Assembly (NCBI GenBank): GCA_905116865.2
Contig: CAJHNH020007057.1
Coordinates: 254,100-318,099, forward strand
DNA: 64,000 nucleotides
Direction: 5' to 3'
Source of the DNA: Candidula unifasciata
Taxonomy: Eukaryota; Mollusca; Gastropoda; Stylommatophora; Geomitridae
The notes under the pieces are model-generated. The model was not told the DNA's origin. It was given only the letters and a program-made list of their open reading frames with translations, and made no database searches. The position numbers were made by a program, and so were the translations under genes. Below, in pieces: positions 11,301-21,482 of the stretch. Positions within the stretch are counted from its first letter, which is position 1; each line of letters starts with the position of its first letter.

Positions 11301-14300
11301 AAAGTGTCAGTCACCCCCCTCCCTTTTTTAAATAAACATAATGAAAATAATAATGAGCCCAAAATCGTAACAAAGTTGTCTTAGAAAAGCTGCCGGACTT
11401 AAGAAAAGATCAAATTAAAAAAGCAGAACTAGGAATAAAACTAGTCACATAATTTATGAAAGAGCATCAGATGAGTTGGTCTGTCCAATTGGCGAAAATG
11501 CCGTTATTAACTGCCATAGAAACTTACACAGAAGAAATAAAATGCAGCGAATAGAGAGCAGAAGGAAGACATGCAAATCTGGAACGGCAGCGTTAGGAAC
11601 AGCCTTAAAGAAATAAAGATCCCCTTATACACCACGTTAGAAAGAACTTCTCATTGTGATGTCTCACTGATACCAGGTTGCAGCCCAGAGTCGTGGTTTT
11701 CTGTATTTGTCTCGCGCTTCTCAGGTGGCTTGGGTGACGGATTTGTTAATCTCTTTGCAGGTTTAGGCTATGCCATTCATCCATCTCTCTCTTGGTCTTT
11801 GCCTCGCCTGCCTTCCAGATCTTCTGCTGTAAAAAGTCTCATCTGTAATTTGTCTGGCTGCATTCTCACTAGATGCCTGAACCATTTCATTCTTTGTCTG
11901 TCAGTACAATCAGACATGGTCTTATTCCAGCTCTCTCTCTAATGTTGGTATTCATAACCCTGCCTCTTCCTATGTTGTTAGTGACCTTGTGGAGACAGCA
12001 AATGTAGTTTCACTTGCAGTTTTAGGTAAAAACCTATGAATGCATGATGCCTTCCTTGAGACCCAAAGAGTTCAACTTCTCAGTCGCAGCTCAGTGGATT
12101 AACTACATTTAAACAATACATGTATGCTCACCATTACCTAAATGCTCCCTGTCCTGGTCAAGCTGCCGAGAGCGGTTTTCTATCAGATCTGTAATTAGCT
12201 GCACCAAGGCAATCTTTTCATCTCCAATTTCCTGGCAATGTATCAATGCCCTCTGTAGGGCCAGGCAGGCCTTTTTCGAGGACCCACCATCTTTCATGAT
12301 TGTATTCCTCAAATTTTGTATCTCGTCCAAAAGAGCTAGAAGAAAACATTTACAAATTTACAAATAATCACTGTGCTGTTAATGGCTGGTTAGAGAGCTG
12401 GCTGCGAGAACTTTTTATTTTATGTTGTGTCGGCTCTGTGCCTAAGTCGATGCGAACGTTTCGCTTCGTAATGCCGGGATGCTAGGTTCGATCCCAGCTG
12501 CGGGCAATGCGCCTTGCGTTGGTTTCGACAGTGGTATTAAGAAAGCCGACCGTCCAGAAAGCAATGGCAAACTACTGGATGTAAATTGCCTAGAGAAACC
12601 ACACAACAGCCAGAGGCTGTTAGGGTTGGTTCTGCAACGTCCTGTAAAGGCTACGCAACTAACTTGTTGTGTTGTGATTTGCAGCTAGGCTGAATGTAAA
12701 TGATCACTGTGTTGTGAATGGCTGGTTGGAGAGCTGGTTGCGAGAACTTCTTTTTTTTTCATGTTCACCATTAAAAGGGCAACTGGCATGTTGTGTGGTG
12801 CTTTACAGCTAGGCTGAGATATCTATGCCTTTCTGTCTATCAAATCAAAGTTCAACAAACTCCTAATTAATTAATCACTTTTCACAACATGTTTGTCGGG
12901 GGGTTTTTTCTTTTTCTTGTTCCATAATGGAAACCCAAAACTCAAAATGGGAGTTGCAAGGACAACATGAAGTAGATTTAAATGGGTACACCAGAAAACT
13001 GCCAGCCACAGTAGTGCAGTGGCGAGATGCCTGTAGGCCAAACGTCATAGGTTTGAATCCTTTTCGTGACTTATAAAATGACTTTTATCACCCAAGGTGA
13101 CTTAGCCTTAAATTCTTCTTCTGCCTTTCTATCCGTCCCATCCACAATGGAGCACAGGCCCTCAACCAGCTTACCCCAAGTCATTCTATCCTTCGCTATC
13201 GCATGCAGCTCTCCCCATGTCCTCAACATCTTTTTAATCTAACTCTCTAGCTACCTTCTCCATGTTTTTTGAGCGTGTGTGTGTGTCTGTTTTAATTTCT
13301 ATTTCCCTGCGGGCTTAGAAGGTAATTAAATAGTGGACAGATTGACCATAAGCGGCAGTGACATGGTACAACCAAATAGTGACGTAACTCTTCAATTGAC
13401 TAAGACATTAACACGATCTAGTATCCAAGAAAGGTAGCTAGATACACACACCAATTTTTCTCAAGACTCACCTCATTGCCTCTATAGAGAAGGATAATGT
13501 GTTATATTTAGACTAAGGACCAGTCACAACAGACTTTGCCAACAAATGTTCACATTTTTCAGTGTAGTAAACACAGAGATGTGTCCCTGCAGCATGGCAC
13601 CAGAAAATTCTCAGCGTGTGGTCCAACACTGTCAACTGTCTGCTGTCAACAGAGATGCAATGTGGCCTGTTCCAGCCTCAATGTGGACAAAGCTGTATGG
13701 TACACGAGAGGATATGGACTGCACAATAGCTTTCATTAAGGTGACCAGCTTTCTGATAAAAGTTTTCTGACAGGAGGATCGAGAAAGAAGAAGACACTTG
13801 GAAGTAACGATAGTGACATAGCAGATACTATCATTAGTATATGAAAATTTGGGGAAGGACCAGTGCTTTTCCTGGTCACCTCTCATTCTATGACTATTAT
13901 TCCTTAATTCAATTTCTTTTTCTTTTTGTTTAAACAATATCAGCAACCAAATTAAAACAACAGAATATTTTACGAATTTTAATAAATCAAACTATAACAA
14001 ACTAAAGAAATGTTTTCACAATTTTTTTTTTAAATGGATATAAAATGCAACTTAAATTAAAAAAATTACAAGACTGCCAATACCAGGGCTATTCAACTCA
14101 ATTTACTCAGGGGCCAGATTTGTTAAACTAGGGATCGTCACGGGCCAGAGCCCTGAGCCTAAGCACAGACATATCATTTAAATAACACAACTGGCAATGA
14201 TCTGCAGGCCACTTGCTAAGCCACGTCTAGCCCGCAGGCTGCCAGCTGAATAGCCCTGGCCTTTACTATTTAAATCATAAAATGGCATATGGTGCTAAAT

Positions 14301-15456
14301 GCACATTCTCTCAGATCAATCAAAATGAGATGATTCTCTCACATCAGCCACCTTTACTTCCCTCAGAGTCATGCTGAAGGGGAAAGAGGATTATACCAAC
14401 CTAACCCCCCCCCCCCCCCCCCAAACAGCATATCGTAAAATATGACTAATTAGAGGTATGATGACATCGGATGTGTGGGCTCAAAGTTGCTGATATCGCT
14501 CTCTAGCTGCAAACCTCAACATGCCACCTACCCTTTTATGAGTGAATGCAGAATGTAAAGATAAAAAAAATATTAAAAAACCACATCCTAGGACATTTAC
14601 TAATTCCCACACTTTAGGACTGGTCTAGTCGACCTGGGAGTTTGTGCCTGTCAATCAAAAAACCCTCCTTTATGCTGATTTATCAAACCCAAGGCCTGAA
14701 CACTGCCGGGCAAGCATCTATCCCTAGTTACCACTGCTCCCTTGATATCATGTGACAATCATACTTACCCGTGTAGGTTTTAGGGTCCTTTGACAAGCAC
14801 ATCCTGAGTAATGATTAATAAACAATTGTGTTTGTTAAAATCCTCCCTGTGAGGGTTCTGGGATCCCATTGTGTGTGGAAAAGAATAGACTCACTGCTAA
14901 TCTAACTAACAACTTACAAAGCATTATGTAAAAGTAGACATATTACTTTAGGATTACTACTATCCGTTTAGGGGTGTTTCTTTCAAAGTCAGACTGCATC
15001 TATCTGAGAGGTGAGGAACCAACAGACAAATAAGCCACATCTACCGAACGGAGATGCACACAAAAGTCAAGTTCTGAGACAAGACTAAAGCTCATAAATG
15101 GACGTACAACCACTGCAACCAGAATTTTCCACCGGAGGTTACAGCCGGTAAAGCAATCATGCGAAGACGGTGTTCTGTGTTGAGTCGAAAGGGAAAAATA
15201 CCATATCTGATATGTCGCAGCCTTGCTGTAAACCACAACACCCAGTACCAACCGACTCTTTAGGTAGGAACTCAGAAAAAAAGAGAAGATACAAACTTTA
15301 GTAAAAAGAGCCGCCTTTACCTTTGCTCCGTATGTGAAGTTCTCTCATTTGGGAGATATTTCTCTGTAGATCGTCCGGCAGAGTTTCCATCGTGTCCAGA
15401 TAATTGGACAAGTATGTCGCAGAGCAGATTGCCTCCACCGCTGCGTTGTTCACCAT
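8063..15456 (-). CDS. ING1/2: Inhibitor of growth protein (ING1/ING2 type), complete, 4 coding exons
   Basis: Chromatin reader subunit of histone acetyltransferase/deacetylase complexes in the nucleus. Coding segments on the minus strand are 15456-15321, 12335-12138, 10786-10635 and 8347-8063. They join in phase with GT/AG junctions to give 771 nt, 256 aa plus stop, the normal size for ING1/ING2. Residues about 14-110 form the ING N-terminal helical domain, with the family-like stretches [15 protein letters not shown] and [13 protein letters not shown]. Residues about 112-180 are charged, with a lysine run KKKKKRK (likely nuclear localisation). Residues 200-244 are a Cys4-His-Cys3 PHD finger: C201, C203, C214, C219, H225, C228, C241, C244. 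Y200 and W223 occupy the positions that form the H3K4me3 aromatic cage in the family. The start is the ATG at 15456, in good context (G at -3, G at +4); an upstream in-frame TTG is not needed. ING1 versus ING2 orthology cannot be decided by eye. The introns are full of SINE and LINE debris. Confidence 0.95.
8466..8707 (-). mobile_element. tRNA-derived SINE (GGCTTAGGC-type), near full length
   Basis: On the minus strand: TGTGGCTTAGGCATTG (A box), GGGTTCGATCCC (perfect B box), GGCAAACTA...CCTAGAAAAACCACAACAGC, ending TGTAAAAGATATGCAACTAA. Lies in ING intron 3. Confidence 0.88.
9145..9397 (-). mobile_element. GAA-tailed SINE-like element
   Basis: Family landmarks in order from a long (CTT)n start to GGTCTATTCTTGTTCTTCCC; abuts the MITE at 9408. 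Confidence 0.8.
9408..9553. mobile_element. TTAA-flanked MITE, copy 2
   Basis: 146 bp, TTAACTCTTTGAG at the left and CTTGAAGAGTTAA at the right, both with TTAA. Confidence 0.75.
9741..10040 (-). mobile_element. GAA-tailed SINE-like element with expanded C tract
   Basis: Family landmarks; a 25-base C run (9990-10014) stands where other copies have a short run. Confidence 0.75.
10190..10445 (+). mobile_element. LINE 3' remnant
   Basis: Encodes [13 protein letters not shown] and [11 protein letters not shown] in broken frames, the C-terminal tail of a LINE reverse transcriptase; abuts ING exon 3. Confidence 0.6.
10635..10786 (-). CDS. ING1/2: ING exon 3 (acidic/basic linker)
   Basis: Acceptor CTATATCCAG, donor GTCAAG|GTAATC, 152 nt, ending in phase 0. 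Encodes a low-complexity linker rich in Glu, Pro and Lys, with KRQRQQK as a possible nuclear signal. The reading frame stays open into the intron, but that extension encodes hydrophobic sequence unlike ING. Confidence 0.88.
10892..11075. repeat. About 34-bp minisatellite
   Basis: Five imperfect units of AGAAACATGTGAAGTATATT plus TTAGTGGGC with varying ends. Confidence 0.8.
11630..12010 (-). mobile_element. LINE 3' remnant, same family as 46366-47500
   Basis: Minus strand encodes [15 protein letters not shown]; nucleotide similarity to 46381-46750 runs across the whole fragment. Confidence 0.7.
12020..12076. repeat. TTAA MITE fragment
   Basis: Right end only: TTTAGGTAAAAACCTATGAA ... GACCCAAAGAGTT. 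Confidence 0.5.
12138..12335 (-). CDS. ING1/2: ING exon 2
   Basis: Acceptor TTTTCTTCTAG, donor TTAG|GTAATG, 198 nt. Encodes [11 protein letters not shown] through [20 protein letters not shown], the second half of the N-terminal ING domain. The ENRSRQLD segment matches the conserved family pattern ENR-x-RQ. Confidence 0.94.
12428..12668 (+). mobile_element. tRNA-derived SINE (GGCTTAGGC-type)
   Basis: AGGTTCGATCCC B box, AAGCAATGGCAAACTACTGG, CCTAGAGAAACCACACAACA and CCTGTAAAGGCTACGCAACT in order. A short duplicate of its left flank (GTTGTGAATGGCTGGTTGGA) follows at about 12710. Confidence 0.85.
12850..12955 (-). repeat. GAA-tailed SINE-like element, fragment
   Basis: Only the G-rich head half is left (ACAACATGTTTGTCGGGGG ... 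CATAATGGAAACCC). Confidence 0.5.
13000..13112 (+). repeat. tRNA-derived SINE (CCGCCATGG-type), 5' part
   Basis: AGTGCAGTGGCGAGATGCC (A box) and TAGGTTTGAATCC (B box), then the start of the body. Confidence 0.6.
13110..13270 (-). mobile_element. LINE 3' remnant
   Basis: Minus strand encodes [20 protein letters not shown], matching the remnant at 2296-2400. Confidence 0.6.
13530..13790 (-). repeat. Dispersed repeat (as at 7512 and 17725)
   Basis: Inverted copy sharing CTGTCAGAAAACTTTTATCA, TTAATGAAAGCTATTGTGCA and ATTGCATCTCTGTTGACAGC. Confidence 0.6.
14084..14258. mobile_element. hAT-type MITE
   Basis: 175 bp; inverted ends CAGGGCTATTCA / TGAATAGCCCTG. Flanks GCCAATAC (14076-14083) and GCCTTTAC (14259-14266) match at 6 of 8, fitting an old 8-bp duplication. 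Confidence 0.75.
14845..15160 (+). mobile_element. GAA-tailed SINE-like element
   Basis: Old copy: GAGGGTTCTGGGATCCCATT, GAACCAACAGACAAATAAGC and AACCAGAATTTTCCACCGG in order. Lies in ING intron 1, 160 bp from exon 1. Confidence 0.75.
15321..15456 (-). CDS. ING1/2: ING exon 1 (start codon exon)
   Basis: Encodes the first 45 codons plus one base, starting [11 protein letters not shown] and ending in HIRSKG. The donor is AAAG|GTAAAG. It contains the start of the helical ING domain ([19 protein letters not shown]). Phase 1 joins exactly to exon 2 and recreates an Ala codon. Confidence 0.93.
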
Positions 15457-15844
15457 AGCCGCCAGCTTGGGTTTTTGTGATACTATACCCAAAAAATATA
15501 AAAACCGGGAAAATACAGCTTGATAAACATTTGTTTAAAAAGGAACAGACTGCTATCGAACTCTGCGTCTTGGAAACATTCGTTTCCCAACTTCCATCTT
15601 TTTAGAAAATTTGGCTAGACGGATTGAAAGCATTAAATTTACACAGTTACTAATTAGAAAATAATATTTATATTAATCTTAAACAAAACTTAACAATTTG
15701 ATGAAATTTTACACTGAATATAGGTGAAGATATTAGACGGTGTATAGTTTTATTAAAGTATTGCTGCATTTGAGCCGGATGTTTTAAGTCCTTGTTTTGA
15801 AATATCTCTAACAATAACTACCAGGGGCGGCAACGCTCAAGAGT

Positions 15845-16422
15845 TAACCCACCCACGGTCCGGCAACACTGGACTACACGTTACTTCGTAATCGTTATAT
15901 GGGGCCCCATATGACTAAAAAAGTATAGGACCCTTTTCCACACCTTCATGTGTGCTAGGCATAAAGAGCTAGACTGACATTTTACAGAACTATAAGCAAC
16001 CCATTCACGGTCCGTCCATACTGGACTACACGTTACTTCGTAATCATTTTGTGAGCCAAATAAATATAAGACTCAAAGTAAATGACCCTTTTCCACACGA
16101 CCCTTTTCCACACCTTCATGCGTGCTGAGCATAGAGTGCTAGACTTATATTTGACAGAACGAAGAGCAACCCATCCTTGGTCCGTCCACATTTGACTACA
16201 CGTTACTTCGTTTTCATTTTGTGGGCCCAGTAAATATAACTAAAAGTGGCACTCTTCCGAATACCGGCCCCATATTATTTACTGTCCAAAACATTCCTTT
16301 TAGAGCCTCAAGGGGTTCAAGAGGTTACAAAGAGGTCAAGGTGTTATTTTTGTCTTTGAAAAATATGGGGCCGGTATTCGGAAGAGTGCCCTAAAAGTAA
16401 AGGACCCTTTTCCACACCTTCA
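15845..16422. repeat. Satellite-like array of about 165-bp units, third unit split by a MITE
   Basis: Three units each with CACGGTCCG, GACTACACGTTACTTCG, ACCCTTTTCCACACCTTCAT and GCTAGAC. Unit 3 is interrupted by 16248-16390. Part of each unit resembles the inverted 3' end of the CCGCCATGG-type SINE. Confidence 0.8.
16248..16390. mobile_element. hAT-like MITE with perfect 8-bp TSD
   Basis: 143 bp; perfect terminal inverted repeats of about 29 bp beginning GGCACTCTTCCGAATACCGG. Direct repeats CTAAAAGT at 16240-16247 and 16391-16398. Confidence 0.92.
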
Positions 16423-16844
16423 GTCTTATGGGGGAAAAAAGGGGGGGGGGGAGGGGGGGGTGAGCTGCGTGGTCTTGGGGCATGGTGTCCATCTAGAGTG
16501 CTGGAGGTTCCGAAAACAATCCCCGGTAAGGGCTGGAATTTTTTTTACGTGGACTGGACTTCTAGTAATTCCCCTGGTCTCTGTGTAGTGAGTTCGGACG
16601 CCCGTGTGCACTAGAGAGAAAAAAATCCCTTGGCCGTTGGAAATCGAAAAGAGTAGACCAACGGCGCTAATCTACCCAAAGTATTTCAGGATCCTCGCAG
16701 GTCTACAGAGCCTGTGCACTGTGCTAAGCTTCTTCGGACTCAGACCTGAGTTAAAAGAAGAATGGAGCACTTATGGATTACTACCCGTGTGCCATGATCT
16801 TGGTCCGTTGTTCATACATCAAGGCGTATTGGGCATAAAGGTCT

Positions 16845-16990
16845 AGAACTATATTTTTTAGTGCAGTGGCACTTGGTAGGTGATTTGGTCAGCATCACGC
16901 TGGCCGCATTACATCCCAGAGCTTTACATGGTACCCATGTAAGGCTGGGTGGGGAATTGATACATGACAAGGCAGATGTGGTCAGGGCCC
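16845..16990 (-). repeat. tRNA-derived SINE (CCGCCATGG-type), 3' part
   Basis: Shows the inverted body (GTGATTTGGTCAGCATCACG, TGGTACCCATGTAAGGCTGG) without the promoter half. Confidence 0.55.
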
Positions 16991-16999
16991 TTTGGGAAC

Positions 17000-17240
17000 A
17001 AGCAACGGAGTAAGAAGAAACAACATTATTATGACCTGGAAAGAATGAGGCACCTGGGTGTAACCAGGGGCTCTGGCTGGCTCACTACACTCAGGGAAAA
17101 GGCAAGACGGATATATAACCAGATGACGACAGGTACCATTAGTACTGGAACTCTGAGCTGGCTGATGAAGGACAGAGCACGCATGGGAATGCCCTGAGTG
17201 CTGTGATGTCAATTCTTGACTCAAATCAACCATGCAAGGC
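17000..17240 (+). mobile_element. I-type LINE 3' remnant
   Basis: Encodes GVTRGSGWLTTLREKARRIY and TGTISTGTLSWLMK, the same tail as 30181-30383 on the other strand. Confidence 0.65.
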
Positions 17241-17393
17241 TTAAAGCCAAGGTCATTTTAACAGTTTCATGGTGCCCCAGTATGACTTGTTTATTGCTAT
17301 TTGATTGAACAGGGTTACCGGGATACGTACCTGTTTGATTCTCTTTAGTGAGATGTTCATCCTACAGACTCCAAATCTGGAGTTGGAAAACTT

Positions 17394-17394
<1 letters not shown>

Positions 17395-17433
<39 letters not shown>
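17395..17433. repeat. Poly-C tract, 39 bases
   Basis: Uninterrupted C followed by A9; separates LINE-derived sequence from a hAT-type end. Confidence 0.95.
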
Positions 17434-17444
<11 letters not shown>

Positions 17445-17645
17445 GCTCTAGAGACCTGTGGGTCGCGACCCTTTCACAGGTGTCGCCAAAGACCACCGGA
17501 AAGCAAATATTCATTGAGGTTATGAAGTAGTAAAGAAAATAATTGTATGTTTGGGAGCCACAACATGAGGAGTATGAAATGTCGCTCACAACATGAGGAA
17601 TTGTAAGAAAGGGTCGCAGCATTAGGAAGGTTGAGAACCAATGCT
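17445..17645. repeat. Degenerate hAT-type element
   Basis: GTGGGTCGCGACCC and, at the right, GGTTGAGAACCAATGCTC, a typical hAT MITE end; the left terminus is lost next to the C tract. Confidence 0.45.
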
Positions 17646-17724
17646 CTTGAGTTTGACTGTAAAAAGAATAGAACTCTTGAAGGAATTAAAAGGTACTGCA
17701 CCTTCTTCATCTTCGATCCCCCTG

Positions 17725-17890
17725 TCATAAAAAAAAAATATCAGGCTGTAAGCCTTGATGAAAACTATCGTGTAGTCCAGATCTTCCCGTGTACCTTGCA
17801 GCTTTGTCTTCAGTGAGGTTTGTACAGACCGGATTGTTGCTCTGTCAGCATTTACAGTGCTGGAGTACATGCTCAGTATTTTGAGGGGCC
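17725..17890 (+). repeat. Dispersed repeat (as at 7512)
   Basis: TAAGCCTTGATGAAAACTATCGTGTAGTCC-type segment (17753 on) and CGGATTGTTGCTCTGTCAGC. Confidence 0.6.
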
Positions 17891-17913
17891 AAAGTGCACC
17901 CCTGTTTCCTTCT

Positions 17914-17935
17914 CCCCCCCCCCCCCCCCCCCCCC
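17914..17935. repeat. Poly-C tract, 22 bases
   Basis: Uninterrupted C run followed by an A run. Confidence 0.95.
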
Positions 17936-17964
17936 GCCCAAAAAAAACATGTCTACTTATGTAG

Positions 17965-18030
17965 GTGACATGTATCGGCGTCGAGTTCGATCCCAGATGC
18001 AGGCGATTTATCAGCAAATGGCCTTCGTTG
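17965..18030 (+). repeat. tRNA-derived SINE fragment (B box)
   Basis: GAGTTCGATCCCAGATGCAG resembles the GGCTTAGGC-type family around its B box. Confidence 0.5.
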
Positions 18031-18044
18031 GTTTAAATATTCTG

Positions 18045-18310
18045 GTCATCAGAATCCTCTCTTGGAAGTGGTGAAACATTGCAAGCTAGCTTGGTTTGGG
18101 CACATAAGAAGACATCATTCGATTGCAAAGGAACATTGGGCGGTAGTCGAAGAATAGGGGGGGGGGCAAAGAAGAACCTGGAATGACAACATTAAGAAAT
18201 GGACAGGACTAAGTTATCATACACTTATTCATCAAGCGGAAGACAGAGAAAGATGGCGGGTTTTATGTGCTGGTGCTTCCATTAATACACCTCCACGACC
18301 CTAATGGGTC
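18045..18310 (+). mobile_element. LINE 3' remnant
   Basis: Encodes KLAWFGHIRRHHSIAKE, then broken frames ending near TTLMGQGL, a standard LINE ORF2 tail layout. Confidence 0.7.
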
Positions 18311-18384
18311 AAGGGTTATGTTACGTAATAGGCTGGTCAAGACCGCAGTCTTCCTTGGGATGGGTTCCCACGTGAGATCCTGGC

Positions 18385-18500
18385 AAATGGAGATACGATC
18401 GATCTTTCCTTTAAAATCGGAATTTATCTGCCAGAAAGGTAAGGAACCAATAGCTTGCACACAAACAAACAAGATCTGTACAGTGGATATGCACGAAAAG
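18385..18500 (+). repeat. GAA-tailed SINE-like element, fragment
   Basis: TTTATCTGCCAGAAAGGTAAGGAACCAATA and AAGATCTGTACAGTGGATATGC follow family order. Confidence 0.5.
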
Positions 18501-18904
18501 CGCAAAACCAACGTTCAGAAGTGGGACCACCCCCCCCCCCTCCCAAGGACTTTCGGTAGAAGTTTATTGCCATTGACTGCAACGAAGAAAAAACCTCACT
18601 TCCTTCATTTCCTAACACACCAGCATGCTCCAGAGAAAAGATCCAAACAGTGCTCTTTACCCTTGATGAATGTAGAGCGAGTTTCTTGATAGTGAAAAAA
18701 GTTAAGTTAGCTGTTTATTCTTTACAGGACACAAGATTCCACCAGCAGACTCAACAGAAAACAACATATAACAATTGTGTGTCTAAGAACAAGACACAGC
18801 AGGCTCAACTACAACATGCATAAAATAAATATCAGACAGGACCACAAACACCTAGGCACATTCTGCCCAATACACGGTGCAGACAGCTTAAGGCGATATT
18901 GGAT

Positions 18905-19020
18905 GCAGTGAATTTCTATTGTGAAGAAAAATTTGTGTATCCCTAACCATTTTCTTGCTTGAACTCTTATCCGGGTAAAAGAAATTTCTTACAAGAAAGA
19001 CCATTTCTCATGTCCCCGAT
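18905..19020 (+). repeat. Dispersed repeat (also 63612-63725)
   Basis: Both copies share TTTCT(A/G)TTGTGAAG, ATTTTCTTGC and a segment ending near CAAGAAAGACCATTTCT. Confidence 0.5.
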
Positions 19021-19089
19021 GATAACATTTCAACTGTCTCTTTTTAATTTCTTTCAGCAACTTTCTGCTAAGCCTCTGATTATTTTTTG

Positions 19090-19215
19090 GGGGGAGGGGG
19101 AGTTACCAGGGGACCTGGCCGACACTGCACACTCAAGGGAAAGCAGAGATGGATGTACAATTAGACAGTTACTGGTACCATCCGTACTGGAACTTTGCAC
19201 TTGCTTTTAAAGATA
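19090..19215 (+). mobile_element. I-type LINE 3' remnant, degenerate
   Basis: Nucleotides parallel 17080-17200: CTCAAGGGAAAGCAGAGATG ... CTGGTACCATCCGTACTGG. Confidence 0.5.
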
Positions 19216-20390
19216 GGAACCTTTGTAAATAATGAAACAAACAAAAAAGTCATTTTTTCAATGCACTATTTTCTAAGCTGGTTAGTAAATAATAACAATT
19301 AACAAAATAAAATAATTTCAATATTTATTTCAAGAAACGAAAGACAGTAATTATAATGGAAAAGTAACAAAAGAACATTGAGCCATATTACTGCCAGTAT
19401 TACATTTTATGTGTCTAGTTATATAAATTAGACAAACACATTTTATATCTGTGGACGGAGGAGGATGAAGTAGTAATGAAAATGATACAGAAAGTAATAA
19501 TTACATCAAGCTAAAGCTTGGTTATTTCAAAGTTGATATTAAAGGAACAAAACAAAGATCTTGTAAAAAGAATTCACAAATGTCATGATGTGGCAACAGC
19601 GCAAAAATAAAAAAAAAAATATTTTAAAAAACAAAAATTCATTAAATTATGTCACAAACAATATATATAACATGCAACGCTGTAACCATACGTGGTCTAC
19701 CATGGTTGCATAGCAGCCAGATGCTCTTACCTGCTATCATAAACATACTCAGTCCTTCTTCTTCTTGTCTCTCTGCTAGTGGTTTTCAGACGAGAAGGTC
19801 ACAACCCCCCTATGAAGTCTAAGACGCGGCACATGTCTTCCACTGTTCGTTACAGCTTGGTTTCCATTGGAATGCCAACCAGCAAGTTGGAATCTCTTTA
19901 CTGCATGTAGACAGCATGTCTGTTCTTTATTTTGTTCAGTCTATTTTTTCTTTGGTTTTTTTCCAGTTGTGTTTTCTCTCTGCACTCTTCTCCTGGCTCC
20001 ACAAATCAAGGTAGAGGAAACACCTGCAACTTGGTTTAGGTATCCTTTGAGGAGGAGGGCTGGGTACTGCGCCTGCCTGGTAGGGATTGGAGGGGGGAGG
20101 GATTAACAGGTTTAACATCGCATACTCAATGACTGAAATATTTTCTCACTAGCTAAACAGACTATCTACACAATGATGCCCGGAGTGCAATAATGTTATT
20201 TCTAAGGCAAAGAAATAGTATTTTGTTACCTAAACTATTGCTTGCTCAGACATAGTTTACAATGTCTGCAGTTAACAATTCTGAGAACATTCTCCTATAA
20301 CAGTATACAGATGTGAATCATAGACCACAATTGCTGAAGAAGTAAATATGGGCTTTTCAACTTGAAAGTTATACAAATATTATAAGAATA
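19216..20390. other. AT-rich intergenic stretch
   Basis: Mostly unique-looking A/T-rich DNA. A possible worn hAT end (TAGTGGTTTTCAGA) starts near 19779. No exon recognised. Confidence 0.4.
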
Positions 20391-20700
20391 TCATGGATCA
20401 AGGAGTCGAAAAATACTGACAATCTGAAAAAGTTGGATATCAAAGAAAAGTTGCCCATAACAGTCTTGGAGACTGAAATACTTTGGCCAAATGAAATGTT
20501 AGTGGTTTAGAGAGAACAGCACTGGCTGGCACGACTCCTGGAAGAACAGGCAGGGATCAACCATCATGTAGATGGGCAACAGAATATTGAATACATCTTG
20601 AACAGGAAACTACATAAGGCAGACTATTATCTAGATGCCAAAAGGCTCTCATGTAGGGTTTGATGAGAGCAAGATTCTGCAAAGGACACGCTACATGATC
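20390..20700 (+). mobile_element. LINE 3' remnant
   Basis: Broken frames with LETEILWPNEML, LARLLEEQAGINHH and ILQRTRYM resemble the LINE tail at 32400-32590. Confidence 0.5.
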
Positions 20701-20794
20701 AGTCTAATGATTGAAAGAAAAGAAGGGGGCAGTGGGCTGTTGTGTGTGATGGGCTCACTTCAGTATACAGGTGTGTCGGAGTTATCATCGCCCA

Positions 20795-21100
20795 CTCCCT
20801 GTGAGTTCTGAGACCCCCATTGTGGGGGGGGGGGGGGTGGGGGGGGGGGGGGGGGGAAACAAGAACAGACTCACTTGCCTCCCCAACAAGCATGCCATAG
20901 GAGTCGACTGACTGGGGACATCATTCATAGCCAGGAGTAAATCGGCCTGAGAGGCAAGCAACCACAAGTATGCCTACAAATAAGCCAGATCTGTGAAACG
21001 GATGTGCACACAGCACTCAGGTTCTGGAACAAGAACAAGCCCAGTGGTGGACAAACAACCAGAACTTTCCGCTAGAGTTTACAGCCAGTGAAGAAGAAAA
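20795..21100 (+). mobile_element. GAA-tailed SINE-like element with expanded G tract
   Basis: Clear family copy ending GAAGAAGAAAAAGAAAAG; its G run (20824-20856, one T) is far longer than the 4-6 G of other copies. Confidence 0.85.
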
Positions 21101-21482
21101 AGAAAAGATTATGACTCTGAATATACTATTACAATTCTTCCCATAGACTGCCCTAGGGAAAGAACTTGAATCTTGAAACATCTGATATAAAACTGTCACA
21201 TCACCAACGGTCTGTCCAGGCAGGACGGCTATCAATCCGTTTGCTGCTGAAGCCTGACTTTGCACTAGTAGGCCGACTGCTACGACCTGATCCCATGCAG
21301 CGAACTGATGAGCCAATACTGCAGAGTAACAACAAAAGTATATAAATTAGAGGTTTAAAAAAACTATTTTGTCTATATGGTTTTGTTTAATTATTTTATA
21401 TAAGTGGTTCACGAATATGCAAATTATGTTACATTATGTGCGTGCCTGTTTGATGTGGTAGAAGCAGAAGTTCTGTGTTTAG

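Noticed and set aside
15454..15492. Upstream in-frame start for ING
   Set aside because: That codon is TTG; the ATG at 15456 has a better context and gives the family's N-terminus length.
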